DNA of 64,000 nucleotides from Hydrogenophaga flava NBRC 102514 (GCF_001571145.1 NZ_BCTF01000002.1:1-64000), one strand, 5' to 3'. Positions 45,014-57,981 are shown, counted from the stretch's first letter. Translations and numbers: made by a program. Notes: a model not told the origin generated them from the sequence alone.

Positions 45014-48000
45014 ATGAACAAGTCTTACAGGTCAATCTGGAATCCAAGCCTGGGTTGTTACGTCGCGGCGCCGGAGAGCGCCACGGCCCATTCGTCGGGG
45101 ACCTCGTCGGCGCGTGCGGTGCGCAGCAGCTGCCCGGCGCGCAGCCGTTCGGTGATGGCGCTGGAGCCGCGCATCCTGTTCGACGGCGCCATGCTGGTCA
45201 CCGCCGTCGAGACCGATGGCGAACAGGCGCCCGAAGCCAGCACCGTTGAGGACGCCGACGCGGCAGCGCCAGCCGCCAGCGAGCAACCAGCGGCCACCGC
45301 CGACGCAGACACCACGGACACCGACGCCACCGAGGTCGCGGCGACGGAAGAGACGGAAGAAGACGTTGCGCAGGAGGTGGACGCCTCCGCTGAAGAGCAG
45401 GCCCCCACGGACGCCGACGCAGACGCCAGCACCGGCGACGATGCCGACGACACCGAACTGGCCACCGAGCCGGCGCCCCCGGGTCGCAACGAAGTGGTGT
45501 TTGTCGACGGCCGCGTGAGCGACCCCGGCGCTTTTGCCGCCGACGGCCGCGAAGTGGTGGTGCTCTCGAGTGGGCAGGACGGCCTGACCCAGATCGCCAA
45601 CGCGCTGGCCGGCCGCACCGGTGTCGACGCCATCCACATCGTCAGCCACGGCAGCGACGGGCAGCTCCTGCTGGGCAGCAGCGCCATCACCGCCGAAACC
45701 ATTCAGACCTCCCAGCTGACGTCGCTGCAGCTCATCGGCCAGGCCCTGTCCGCCGACGGCGACATCCTGATCTACGCCTGCGACTACGCCGCGGGCGCCG
45801 ACGGCCTGGCGGCGATGGACCTGATCGCCGACATCACCAGTGCCGATGTGGCCGCCTCCATCGACGCCACCGGCCACGAGTCGCTGGGCGGCGACTGGAC
45901 GCTGGAGCAGAGCACGGGCGAGATCGAGGCCCAGTCGCTGGACATGGCGTCGTGGGACGGCGAGCTGCCCGCCTATTCCGGCGACGCCCTGGCCGCGAAC
46001 CTGACGCTGTCGGGCAGCGCCACCGCCGTGGCGCCCGACACCATCCGCCTGACCCCCGATGCGGGCAGCCAGAGCGGCGCCGCGCAGTCCTCGTTCGAGA
46101 TCGACCTGACCGAGGACTTCAGCCTGTCGTTCAGCGTCTACCTGGGCACCAGCGACGCAGGGGCTGACGGCGTGACCTTCATCATGCACAACGACCCCGC
46201 CGGGGCGCAGGCCCTGGGCGACATGGGTGGCGGGCTTGGCGCGATGGGCATTGCCAACGGCGTGGTGATCGAGTTCGACACCTACGACAACGGCAGCCCC
46301 GACCTCGCCAACGACCACACCTCGGTCTGGGACTCCGACAGTGGCGAGGTCATCGTGGCCGCGCAGGACCTGGGCGACATCGAGGACGGCACCTGGTACC
46401 CGGTGGAAGTGACCTGGGATGCGGCCACCGAAACCCTGTCCTACTCGTTCAACGGCGTGCCCATGGGCAGCACCTCGGGCCTGCTGTCTGCAGGGCGCTT
46501 CGGCACCGGCAACACGGTGCACTTCGGATGGACCGCCGCCACCGGTGGCGCCATGAACGAACAGGCGGTGCGCATCGACTCGTTCACCGGTGAAATCAAC
46601 TTCGCCCCGGTTGCGGTCGACGACAGCTTCACGGTCAGCGAAGACGGGTCGACCCTGCTCGGGCAGGTGCAGGCCAACGACAGCGACCCCGAAGGTGGCG
46701 CGCTGAGCGCCACGCCCCTGAACGCCACGGGCTCGGCGGGCGGCAGCCTCGGCACGGACGACTCGGGCAACCTGGTGTTCATCCCGGGCTCTTCGTTCGA
46801 CGACCTGGCCGCGGGCCAGACGCGCGACACGACCTTCACCTACACCCTGCAGGACGAGCAGGGTGCCACCGCCACCGCCACCATCACGGTGACGGTGCAG
46901 GGCGCCAACGACGCTCCCGATGCCCAGGACGATCACTACGACGCGACCGAAGACGGCGCCTTCACCCTGGGCAGCGTGCGGGCTAACGACAGCGACATCG
47001 ACAGCAGCGAACTCTGGGCCGAGATCAACACCGCAGAGGGCTCCAACGGAGGCACCTTCGGCCAGGACGACGCGGGCAACCTGATCTTCATTCCTGGCGG
47101 CGCGTTCGACGACCTCGCCGCCGGCGAAACCCGCGACACCAGCTTCTCCTACGTGCTGCACGACAGCGAGGGCGGCCAGTCCACGGCCACGGTGACCGTG
47201 ACGGTGCACGGCGTGAACGACGCGCCGGTGGCCGAGGCGGACCAGTTCGTGGCCTCGGAAGACGCGGCCTTGTCCCTCGGGCGGGTGACGGTGAACGACT
47301 GGGATGTGGACGGCAGCGAGCTCTGGGCAGACACCTCTGCCACGGGTGCCGGTGACCAGGGCGGCTTCTTCAGCTTCGACGACTCGGGCAGCCTGGTCTT
47401 CAACCCCGGCACCGACTTCGACGACCTGGCGGTGGGCGAGAGCCGGGACACCCAGTTTGCCTACACCCTCTACGACGACCAGGGCGCCAGCGCGACCGGC
47501 ACCATCACCGTGACCGTGCTCGGGGCGAACGACAACCCGGTGGCCCAGGACGACAGCTTCGAGGCCGACGAGGACACGCTGCAGTCGCTGGGGAGCCTGA
47601 CCGGCAACGACAGCGATGCCGACGGCGACGAGCTGCAGGTGGTGTTGCCCGGCATCGTGGCCGGCAGCACCGGCGGCCGCTTCTGGCTGGACGACTCCGG
47701 CAGCCTGATCTTCGACGCCAACGGCGACTTCGACGACCTGGACGCCGGTGAATCGCGCGAGACCTCGTTCACCTACTCCGTCACCGACGGCCTGGGTGGT
47801 TCCTCGGAGGCCACCGTGACCGTGGTGGTGAACGGCGTGACCACCGACCCAGCGCAGGACCCACCTCCTCAGGGCGGCGATGAAACGGGTGTGATCCCCG
47901 ATTCGCCCAGCTATCCCAACCAGATCGTGTTCGTGGACGCGCGGGTGCCCGACCCCCAGGCGTTTGCCCTCGACGGCCGCGAGCTGGTGATCATTTCCGA

Positions 48001-48931
48001 CGAAGCGGACGGCCTGACCCAGATCGCCAACCTGCTGGCCGGGCGCACCGGCGTCGAGGCGATCCACATCGTCAGCCACGGCAGCGAGGGCACGGTGACC
48101 CTGGGCCTGGGCGACATCAACGCCGGCAACGTGCAAGCCGGGCAGATCCTGGCCCTGCAGGCAATCGCCCAGTCGCTGACCGTGGAAGCCGACATCCTGA
48201 TCTACGCCTGCGAGTTCGCGGGCGGCCAGGATGGCCTGAACGCCATGCTGCTGCTCTCGCAGTACACCCAGGCGGACGTGGCCGCTTCGCTGTTTGTCAC
48301 CGGTTCGCCCACGCTGGGCGGCAACTGGTCGCTGGAAGCCACGGTGGGTTCGGTGGAGACGACGGCCCTGGCGCCCCAGAACTGGAACCACCTGCTGGAC
48401 GTGCCGCAGGCACCGCAAACACCGCAGGAGCCACAGGTGTCGCCGGAACCGTCGCAGCCGCAGGCACCCCAGCGCGCCGAGGCCACGCCGGTGGCCAAGC
48501 GCTTCTTCCTCGCGCCGTCAGACGGCGCGGCGCAGCAGCATTCGGCGCCAGATGTGCGCCACATGCACACCGCGGCCGAGCCGCGCTCGCTGTCTCTCGA
48601 ATCGTCTGGCACTGTCCGGGTCCAGGGGCTAGAAACCGTGCTGCGCGAACGCGTGGCCGCCGCGCAGCCCCTGCCGTCCACCGACCTGGCACCGGCGCTG
48701 CCCCAGGCCGATGCACAGGCGCCCGCCACCGACACGGGCCTCACACCGGTCTGGCCGGTGGAGCGCCCGCAGATCTGGAGCGCGGCTCAGCCCTGGCTGG
48801 ACGAGCTGGCCGTTGAAGACGCCGAGGCCGAAGAGACGCCACACGCCGCACCGGGCCTGCGTGCCCAGCTCAGCCAATGGGCCCAGTGGGGCATGGGCCG
48901 GCCGCTGACGCGCGCCGCCGTTCGCGCCTGA
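45014..48931 (+). CDS. Large surface/secreted protein: ESPR-like start, LEPR motif, two DUF4347 domains, lectin domain, four VCBS-like repeats
   Basis: A very acidic 1305-residue protein. MNKSYRSIWNPSLGCYVA matches the extended signal-peptide (ESPR) pattern, and MALEPRILFDGAML (about 48-60) matches the LEPR-XLL motif. DUF4347 domains lie at about 158-318 and 970-1128. Each has H-I-V-S-H-G (208-213 and 1018-1023) and a Cys in IYAC (256 and 1066), 44 residues after the second His. A legume-lectin-like domain (about 330-528, DGVTFIMHND, GVVIEFDTYDN) and four Ig/VCBS-like repeats (about 530-944) lie between. The Pro-rich tail has no recognised anchor or barrel, so the export route is unclear. The ATG at 45014 is fixed by the ESPR pattern. 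Confidence 0.85.
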   Translation: MNKSYRSIWNPSLGCYVAAPESATAHSSGTSSARAVRSSCPARSRSVMALEPRILFDGAMLVTAVETDGEQAPEASTVEDADAAAPAASEQPAATADADTTDTDATEVAATEETEEDVAQEVDASAEEQAPTDADADASTGDDADDTELATEPAPPGRNEVVFVDGRVSDPGAFAADGREVVVLSSGQDGLTQIANALAGRTGVDAIHIVSHGSDGQLLLGSSAITAETIQTSQLTSLQLIGQALSADGDILIYACDYAAGADGLAAMDLIADITSADVAASIDATGHESLGGDWTLEQSTGEIEAQSLDMASWDGELPAYSGDALAANLTLSGSATAVAPDTIRLTPDAGSQSGAAQSSFEIDLTEDFSLSFSVYLGTSDAGADGVTFIMHNDPAGAQALGDMGGGLGAMGIANGVVIEFDTYDNGSPDLANDHTSVWDSDSGEVIVAAQDLGDIEDGTWYPVEVTWDAATETLSYSFNGVPMGSTSGLLSAGRFGTGNTVHFGWTAATGGAMNEQAVRIDSFTGEINFAPVAVDDSFTVSEDGSTLLGQVQANDSDPEGGALSATPLNATGSAGGSLGTDDSGNLVFIPGSSFDDLAAGQTRDTTFTYTLQDEQGATATATITVTVQGANDAPDAQDDHYDATEDGAFTLGSVRANDSDIDSSELWAEINTAEGSNGGTFGQDDAGNLIFIPGGAFDDLAAGETRDTSFSYVLHDSEGGQSTATVTVTVHGVNDAPVAEADQFVASEDAALSLGRVTVNDWDVDGSELWADTSATGAGDQGGFFSFDDSGSLVFNPGTDFDDLAVGESRDTQFAYTLYDDQGASATGTITVTVLGANDNPVAQDDSFEADEDTLQSLGSLTGNDSDADGDELQVVLPGIVAGSTGGRFWLDDSGSLIFDANGDFDDLDAGESRETSFTYSVTDGLGGSSEATVTVVVNGVTTDPAQDPPPQGGDETGVIPDSPSYPNQIVFVDARVPDPQAFALDGRELVIISDEADGLTQIANLLAGRTGVEAIHIVSHGSEGTVTLGLGDINAGNVQAGQILALQAIAQSLTVEADILIYACEFAGGQDGLNAMLLLSQYTQADVAASLFVTGSPTLGGNWSLEATVGSVETTALAPQNWNHLLDVPQAPQTPQEPQVSPEPSQPQAPQRAEATPVAKRFFLAPSDGAAQQHSAPDVRHMHTAAEPRSLSLESSGTVRVQGLETVLRERVAAAQPLPSTDLAPALPQADAQAPATDTGLTPVWPVERPQIWSAAQPWLDELAVEDAEAEETPHAAPGLRAQLSQWAQWGMGRPLTRAAVRA

Positions 48932-48937
48932 AGCCGG

Positions 48938-50404
48938 TCAGGACGGGGACAACCGACCCGCCACGAACCGGGTCTGCCTGTGCGTGGCGTTGCGCGCCAG
49001 ATCTGGGTCGTGGCTGACCAGCAGCATGGCGCAGCCGCCCTCGGCCATGGCCTCGCACAGCGCCGCCATGGTCTCGCGCTGGGTCAGCGCGTCCAGCCGC
49101 GAGGTGGGCTCGTCGGCGAACACGAACACCGGCTGCAGCAGCATGGCGCGCAGGATGGCCAGGCGCTGCAGCTCGCCGCCCGACACCTCGCCGGGCAGAC
49201 GGTCCAGCAGCTCGTCGGACAGGCGCAGTCGCTGCAGCCAGTGGGCGGTGGGGTTGGCGTCCAGCCGGTGCAGCTGGAGCAGATCGTGGATGCCGCGGCG
49301 CAGCGTCTGGCCGGGGGCGAACGAGGCCACCGGGTCCTGGTAGAGCTTCTGGAAGCGCCAGGCCGGCACCCCCGCGCGGCGCCGGACCGTGCCCTGGCGC
49401 GGTGTGAGTGCGCCCACCATCACATTGCCCAGCGTGGTCTTGCCGCAGCCACTGGGGCCGACCACCGCCACCGACTCGCCTTCGGCAATCGGCAGGCTCG
49501 CACCCTGCAGCACGGCGCGTTCGCCAAAGCTCACGCTCACCTGCTCGGCAGAAACGACTACCTCACCCTTTGCCGCTTCGCGCACCGGGGCCAGCGAGGG
49601 CCAGTGGCGCGGCTGCGCGGCGATCAGCTCACGGGTGTAGCCGTGCTGGGGTGCATGGAGCACCGCGGCCACGTCGCCGGCTTCGACGATGCGGCCCTGG
49701 CGCATCACGGCCACGCGCCCGCCCAGCCGCAGCGCCAGGTCCAGGTCGTGGGTGATGGTCAGCAGCGCCTGACCCTGGCGCTGGGCGTCGGCCAGCAGCT
49801 GGGCCACCTGCTCGCAGGCACCGGCGTCCAGCCCCTTGGTGGGCTCGTCGGCCACCAGAACGCGCGCATCGCTCTGACTGGCGCAGGCCATGCCCACGCG
49901 CTGCGCCATGCCGCCCGAGACCTGGTGCAGCCACTGCCGGCCGGCGTGGGCCAGGCCCAGCGCGGCGAGGTGGCGGTCGGCCTGGGCCAGCGCGTCCGGC
50001 CAGCGGCGGCCGGCGGCGTAGCGGCCCGCCTCGGCCACCTGGGTGCGCAGGCGCATCACCGGGTTGAGCGCGGTCCAGGGCTCCTGCGGCAGCATCACGA
50101 TCTGCTGGCCCCACAGCGGCTGCGTGAGCGTGCGTTGGCCGTTGGTTTCGCGGCCGGCGATCTGCACCTGGCCGCTGGCCTGCATGACGTCGGGCAGGGT
50201 GCCCATGATGGCCTGGGCCAGCAGCGACTTGCCCGCGCCGGATTCGCCCACCAGGGTGAGCCGCTCACCGGCCCGCAGTTCGAAGCTGCAGCCTTGCAGC
50301 AGCATTCGGCCTTCGGGTGCCGAGCGGCCGGGGCGCAGGCGGATGCCCAGGTCCTGCACGCGCAGCACCGTGTCGCCTTGATTCATTCGGTGGCTGGTGC
50401 TCAT
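48938..50404 (-). CDS. Dual-ATPase subunit of a peptide/metallophore-type ABC importer (DppD-DppF fusion)
   Basis: A 488-residue protein with two complete ABC cassettes. The first has GESGAGKS, VSGGMAQR and LVADEPTKGLD; the second has GPSGCGKT, VSGGELQR and FADEPTSRLD. It powers the two permeases encoded just upstream and replaces the separate DppD and DppF subunits of enterobacteria. The start overlaps the permease stop by 4 bp (ATGA). Last gene of the unit. Confidence 0.92.
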   Translation of the reverse strand: MSTSHRMNQGDTVLRVQDLGIRLRPGRSAPEGRMLLQGCSFELRAGERLTLVGESGAGKSLLAQAIMGTLPDVMQASGQVQIAGRETNGQRTLTQPLWGQQIVMLPQEPWTALNPVMRLRTQVAEAGRYAAGRRWPDALAQADRHLAALGLAHAGRQWLHQVSGGMAQRVGMACASQSDARVLVADEPTKGLDAGACEQVAQLLADAQRQGQALLTITHDLDLALRLGGRVAVMRQGRIVEAGDVAAVLHAPQHGYTRELIAAQPRHWPSLAPVREAAKGEVVVSAEQVSVSFGERAVLQGASLPIAEGESVAVVGPSGCGKTTLGNVMVGALTPRQGTVRRRAGVPAWRFQKLYQDPVASFAPGQTLRRGIHDLLQLHRLDANPTAHWLQRLRLSDELLDRLPGEVSGGELQRLAILRAMLLQPVFVFADEPTSRLDALTQRETMAALCEAMAEGGCAMLLVSHDPDLARNATHRQTRFVAGRLSPS

Positions 50405-51201
50405 GCCGGGACTCCGTGGTGGACCTCATCGGCCGCGCGGCCGACCAGGGCCTGCAGCGCGCCGATCACCAGCACCAGCGCCACCACCGGGGCGGCGAGC
50501 AGCCAGGGCGCTTCGTAGTAGTAGGGCAGGGCCTCGGTCATCATCAGGCCCAGCTCGGCCTGCGGCGGGCGCAGTCCCACGCTGATGAAGCCCAGCGCCG
50601 CAATCGCCAGCACGGCCGTGGCCACGGCGTAGGCCCACAGGCGGGCCAGCACGCCGGCCACCGGGCGCAGCACATGCCACCAGGCGATGTAGGCGGGGCC
50701 GAAACCCAGCAGGCGCGCCGCCTGCACCGGCTGCCCCAGCAGGGCCGAGCGCGTGTGCGAGCGCATCAGGCGGAAGAACTCCACCCAGGCGGTGAGCACC
50801 AGGCCGCTGTAGAGGGCCCACTTCTGGCCGGGCGCCATGGCCGCGATCAGCAGCACCCAGAGCAGGCCGGGGATGGAGGCCACCGCGTCTGCCACGACCG
50901 ACGCGGCGCGGTCCACCCAGCCGCCGCGCGCGGCGGCCAGCAGGCCCAGCGCAGAGCCCAGGGCCACGGCCAGTCCGGCCGAGGCCAGGGCCAGGCCGAG
51001 CGAGGTGCGCAGGCCCTCGCCCAGGCGGACGAGCTGGTCGCGGCCCAGGTGGTCGGTGCCCAGCCAGTGCGTGGCACCGGGAGCCTGCAGGCTGGCCATC
51101 AAGTCCTGGGTGTGCGGGTCGGGCGCCAGAAACGGCGTGAGCACGGCGGTGGCAGCGACCAGGCCCAACAAGGCCAGGGAGATGAAAGATGTGGGCTTCA
51201 T
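50401..51201 (-). CDS. ABC transporter permease (DppC/NikC type)
   Basis: A 266-residue inner-membrane permease with about six helices, a periplasmic N-terminal loop (GATHWLGTDHLGRDQLVRL, the conserved GTD-GRD segment) and the EAA-type coupling loop near the middle. It pairs with the DppB/NikB-type permease. ATGA overlaps link it to the genes on both sides. Confidence 0.92.
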   Translation of the reverse strand: MKPTSFISLALLGLVAATAVLTPFLAPDPHTQDLMASLQAPGATHWLGTDHLGRDQLVRLGEGLRTSLGLALASAGLAVALGSALGLLAAARGGWVDRAASVVADAVASIPGLLWVLLIAAMAPGQKWALYSGLVLTAWVEFFRLMRSHTRSALLGQPVQAARLLGFGPAYIAWWHVLRPVAGVLARLWAYAVATAVLAIAALGFISVGLRPPQAELGLMMTEALPYYYEAPWLLAAPVVALVLVIGALQALVGRAADEVHHGVPA

Positions 51202-52205
51202 GGAGTGGGCTCCGCTGCAGGGTTGGCGGGGGCCGGGTCGTGATCGGGCTGGCGGCGCGCGGCCGGCGCGTCGGCTAGGCGCGGGTCCAGTGCGTGCAGC
51301 AGCAGGTCCACCGCGCTGCTGAGCAGCACGAACAGCAGGGCCATGGTGACGGCAGTGCCCTGGACCATGGGCACGTCGCGCGCGATGACGGCATGCACCA
51401 GGGCGTGGCCGATGCCGGGCCAGGCAAAAAGGGTCTCCACCACCACCATGCCTTCAATCAGCAGCACCAGCTGCACGCCCGCATAGGCCAGTGTGGCCAG
51501 CAGGACCTGGGGCAGCGCGTGGCGCCACAGGGCGGCGCGCAGCGGCAGACCCTTGACCTGGGCGAACTCGAACGCGTCCGAGCGCAGCAGCTTCAGGGCC
51601 GCGTCGCGCACCACCTGGGTGAAGCCGGGGCACAGCGCCAGCGCCAGCGTGAGCGCCGGCAGCACCACATGGTTGGCCTCTTCGTGGCCGGCCACCGGCA
51701 GCCAGTCCAGCTCCACCGCCAGCAGCGTGGACAGCACCACACCGATGAGGAAGGACGGGCTCGCGCGCAGCACGGTGTTGAGCGAGTCGGTGGCGTGGCG
51801 CAGCCAACCATCAGGCCGCAACGCAGTCCAGAGGCCCAGCGCCAAGCCCAGCAGCAGCGCCAGGGCCCAGGCCACCAGCGACAGCCACAGGGTGTGACCC
51901 AGCTGCACCGCGAGCAGCGAGACCACCGTGTCGCCCAGCACCACCGAGCGGCCGAGGTCGCCCTGCGCCATCTGCCCCAGCCAAGCGGCCCAGCGCACGA
52001 GGGCCGGGCGGTCCAGGCCGAGTTCGGCGCGCACCGATTCCGCGATCTCGGTGTTGACCACGTCGTAGCCGTAGCGGCCGGCCGCGATGCGGTAGGCCGA
52101 GTCGCCGGGCAGGGACTCGGCCATCACGAAGCACAGCGTGCCCACGGCCAGCAGCACGAACACCACCTGCAGCAGCAGGCGGGACAGCAGACGGCCCGGC
52201 ATCAC
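51198..52205 (-). CDS. ABC transporter permease (DppB/NikB type)
   Basis: A 335-residue permease with the typical opening RLLLQVVFVLLAVGTLCFVMAE and the ...PGDSAYR periplasmic segment, followed by five more helices and a coupling loop with GLPLRAALWRHALP. The C-terminal tail is Pro/Ala-rich. It overlaps the solute-binding-protein gene upstream by 4 bp. Confidence 0.92.
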   Translation of the reverse strand: MMPGRLLSRLLLQVVFVLLAVGTLCFVMAESLPGDSAYRIAAGRYGYDVVNTEIAESVRAELGLDRPALVRWAAWLGQMAQGDLGRSVVLGDTVVSLLAVQLGHTLWLSLVAWALALLLGLALGLWTALRPDGWLRHATDSLNTVLRASPSFLIGVVLSTLLAVELDWLPVAGHEEANHVVLPALTLALALCPGFTQVVRDAALKLLRSDAFEFAQVKGLPLRAALWRHALPQVLLATLAYAGVQLVLLIEGMVVVETLFAWPGIGHALVHAVIARDVPMVQGTAVTMALLFVLLSSAVDLLLHALDPRLADAPAARRQPDHDPAPANPAAEPTP

Positions 52206-53764
52206 GCGGCCCAGCCCATGCGGCTGATGCGGTAGCTGCGCTCCAGCGGGTCCACGCTCACGTTCACCAGGCGCGTGCTGGCGGTCATGGAGTGCTGGTA
52301 CCAGGCCACCGGAATGACCGGCAGCTCGGCCTGCAGCACGGTGGCGATGGCGCCGCGCAGCGCGGAGCGGCGTTTCGGGTCGACCGCCGCGCTCATGTCG
52401 GCCAGGGTCTGGCTGACCTGGGCGCTGTGCCAGCCCATGGCGCCCCAGTCGCCGCCCTTGGGGCCGAAGTCCTGCAGCAGGATGCCCAGCGGATCGGGCA
52501 CCAGGCCGTAGTTGCGGGCCACCAGGGCCAGCTCCAGCGAGCCGTTCTGGTGGCCGCTGGGGATCTCGCTGGAGTTGCCGATGCTCACCGCCATGTCGAT
52601 GCCCACGGCTTTGAGTTGGGCCTGGATCGCGGTGGCCAGGGGCGGCAGTTCCGGTCGGTCGGAGAAGGTGCGCAGCGTGAGCTTGAACGCCTCGCCGGCC
52701 TGGTTGCGCAGCACGCCGTCGGCGCCCGCCTGCCAGCCCGCCTCGCGTAGCAGCGTGCGCGACTGTTCAAGGTTCTGCGCCAGCGGCGCCAGGCCGGGCA
52801 CATGCCATTCGGCCACGGCCGGCGGGAACAGCTGGGTGGCGGCGGCCTCGGGCGCGCGCATCAGGGCGGTCGCCATGCCGCTGCGGTCCAGCGCCAGACT
52901 CATGGCCCGGCGCACCCGCAGGTCGGCCAGGAAGCGGTGGCCGGCGTTGACCTTGATGTAGATGGTGCGGGGCAGGGGCAGCCGGTGGAGCTGCAGTTTG
53001 CGGTTGGCGCGCAGGCGCTCGTAGCCCACCGGGTCGTGGGTGTAGACCAGGTCGGCCTGGCCCGACGAGGCCATCATGCCCCGCGTCTCGCCGCGCGAGG
53101 CGCCCAGGTAGTCCACCGCCTCAATCACCGGCTTGCGACCATCGAAGCCCTCGAAGCGGCGCGTGCGCAGGGACTGCGGCGCCTGGACCTCAACCACCTG
53201 GTAGGGACCGGAGCCGATGACCTGCCGCACGCTGCCGTCGGCCGCGTACGACGCGGGCGCCAGGATCAGCGTGCTGTTGTGCGCGAGGAAGGCCGGCAGC
53301 GCACTGAAGGGTTTGGCCAGCCGGAACAGCACCTCGCCGCCCTTCGCCGCGATCTGCTGCGCGCCCGTGTTGCGCAGCAGGCCAGGCTGGGCCAGGGCCC
53401 GTTGCAGGCAGGCGGCCACGGCCTCCGCGGTGACCGGGGTGCCGTCATGAAAGCGCGCGGTGGGGCGGATGGCAAAGCGCCACTCCAGCCCGTCGGCCGA
53501 GGTGGTCCAGCGGCTGGCCAGGCCGCCCACGAACAGGCCCTTGTCGTCCACCTCGACCAGGGTTTCGGCCACCTCCAGCCGCGTGAAGATGTAGCCGGTC
53601 TTTGACGGGTCGAGGGTCATCACCTCCCAGGGGGAGACCACCTTGAGCGTGCGGGTGCCCTGGGCATGGACCAGGCTGGTGGGCAGGGCCGCGGCGGCGG
53701 CGGTCGCCTGCAGCAGGCGACGGCGGGTGTGGTTCGGCAGAGGCACGGCGGTGGTGATTGACAT
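52202..53764 (-). CDS. Periplasmic solute-binding protein of a peptide/nickel/metallophore-type ABC importer
   Basis: A 520-residue SBP_bac_5 family protein. The N-terminus HTRRRLLQATAAAAALPTSLVHAQG is a Tat-like or Sec signal. The fold core includes LDPSKTGYIFTRLEVAETLVEVD and YTHDPVGYERLR. The ATG at 53764 has no Shine-Dalgarno, and a Fur-box match lies only 8 bp upstream of it, so either the mRNA is leaderless or the true start is further in. The ligand may be a metal chelate rather than peptide, judged by the Fur box and the zinc-island context. Confidence 0.9.
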   Translation of the reverse strand: MSITTAVPLPNHTRRRLLQATAAAAALPTSLVHAQGTRTLKVVSPWEVMTLDPSKTGYIFTRLEVAETLVEVDDKGLFVGGLASRWTTSADGLEWRFAIRPTARFHDGTPVTAEAVAACLQRALAQPGLLRNTGAQQIAAKGGEVLFRLAKPFSALPAFLAHNSTLILAPASYAADGSVRQVIGSGPYQVVEVQAPQSLRTRRFEGFDGRKPVIEAVDYLGASRGETRGMMASSGQADLVYTHDPVGYERLRANRKLQLHRLPLPRTIYIKVNAGHRFLADLRVRRAMSLALDRSGMATALMRAPEAAATQLFPPAVAEWHVPGLAPLAQNLEQSRTLLREAGWQAGADGVLRNQAGEAFKLTLRTFSDRPELPPLATAIQAQLKAVGIDMAVSIGNSSEIPSGHQNGSLELALVARNYGLVPDPLGILLQDFGPKGGDWGAMGWHSAQVSQTLADMSAAVDPKRRSALRGAIATVLQAELPVIPVAWYQHSMTASTRLVNVSVDPLERSYRISRMGWAA

Positions 53765-53772
53765 ATATCAAT

Positions 53773-53787
53773 TGAGAATTATTCGCA
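53773..53787 (-). promoter_or_regulatory. Fur-box-like inverted repeat before the ABC importer operon
   Basis: TGAGAAT-T-ATTCGCA is a 7-1-7 inverted repeat with one mismatch, close to the classical Fur core TGATAAT-N-ATTATCA. It lies in the 87-bp gap between the CobW gene and the solute-binding-protein gene and would place the importer under iron (Fur) control. Confidence 0.65.
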
Positions 53788-53851
53788 ATAAGAATGATCT
53801 TAGCGGAGTGCGGGCGGGGCTGGCAGATTCCGTCGGCGGCCCGGACGGTGG

Positions 53852-54847
<996 letters not shown>

Positions 54848-54862
54848 GGTGTGCTCCTGCGG

Positions 54863-56107
<1,245 letters not shown>

Positions 56108-56121
56108 GGTCGTGCGCCGGT

Positions 56122-57108
<987 letters not shown>

Positions 57109-57981
57109 TCAGGCCTGCAGGTGGCGCGGGCCGGTGGGACGCTGGCGCAGCACGCCGCGCGGCGCGAAGGCCATGGACAGCAGGTAGACCGTGCCCAGGC
57201 CGAGCACGATGACCGGGCTGGTCGGCCAGTCGGCGTGGTAGGACAGCAGCAGGCCGGCGATGGACGTGAGCAGCGCGATGCCGGTGGCCACGGCCACCAG
57301 CGGGCCGAGGCGCCGCACCCAGAAGCGCGCGCTGGCGGCCGGCAGCACCATGATGCCCACCGCCATCAGCGTGCCCAGTGCGTGGAAGCCGGCCACCAGG
57401 TTGATCACCAGCAGGGCCAGAAAGCCGACGTGCGCCACCGCGCCCAGCCCGCTGACTTGGCGCAGGAAGCCCGGGTCCAGGCATTCGAGGATCAGCGGTC
57501 GTCGGATCAGGAACAGGGTGACCAGCGTCACGCCGGTGATGCCCCAGAGCAGTGCCAGCGCCGCATCGTCCAGCGCCAGCACGCTGCCGAACAGCACATG
57601 CAACAGGTCCACGCTGTTGCCGCGCACCGAGACGATGAGCACGCCCAGCGAGAGCGAGATCAGGTAGAAGGCTGCCAGGCTGGTGTCCTCGCGGATCAGC
57701 GTGTGGCGCGCCACCAGGCCGGAACCGATGGCCACCGCCAGACCGGCGACGATGCCGCCCACCGTCATGGCCGCCAGCGACAGGCCAAACAGCAGGTAGC
57801 CGATGGCCGCGCCCGGCAGGATGGCGTGCGCCATGGCGTCGCCCGTGAGGCTCATGCGCCGCAGCATCAGGAACACGCCCACCGGAGCGGCCGACAGGGC
57901 CAGCGCGATGCAGCCCAGCAGGGCCTGGCGCATGAAGCCGAATTCGATGAAGGGGCCGAAGATCAGGTTGCCTTCGTTCAT
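57109..57981 (-). CDS. znuB: Zinc ABC transporter permease
   Basis: A 290-residue inner-membrane permease of the ABC-3 family with about eight helices; early FGFMRQALLGCIALALSAAPVGVFLMLRRMSLTGDAMAHAILPG contains the conserved GDAMAHA. The ATG at 57981 overlaps the znuC stop (ATGA), giving tight coupling. Confidence 0.94.
   Translation of the reverse strand: MNEGNLIFGPFIEFGFMRQALLGCIALALSAAPVGVFLMLRRMSLTGDAMAHAILPGAAIGYLLFGLSLAAMTVGGIVAGLAVAIGSGLVARHTLIREDTSLAAFYLISLSLGVLIVSVRGNSVDLLHVLFGSVLALDDAALALLWGITGVTLVTLFLIRRPLILECLDPGFLRQVSGLGAVAHVGFLALLVINLVAGFHALGTLMAVGIMVLPAASARFWVRRLGPLVAVATGIALLTSIAGLLLSYHADWPTSPVIVLGLGTVYLLSMAFAPRGVLRQRPTGPRHLQA

Noticed and set aside
45032-48418. Open frame of 1128 codons on the minus strand, opposite the large surface protein
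   Set aside because: It mirrors the high-GC codon bias of the plus-strand gene; its translation is Ala/Gly/Val/Arg/His-rich with no domain, and the plus-strand product has clear domains.
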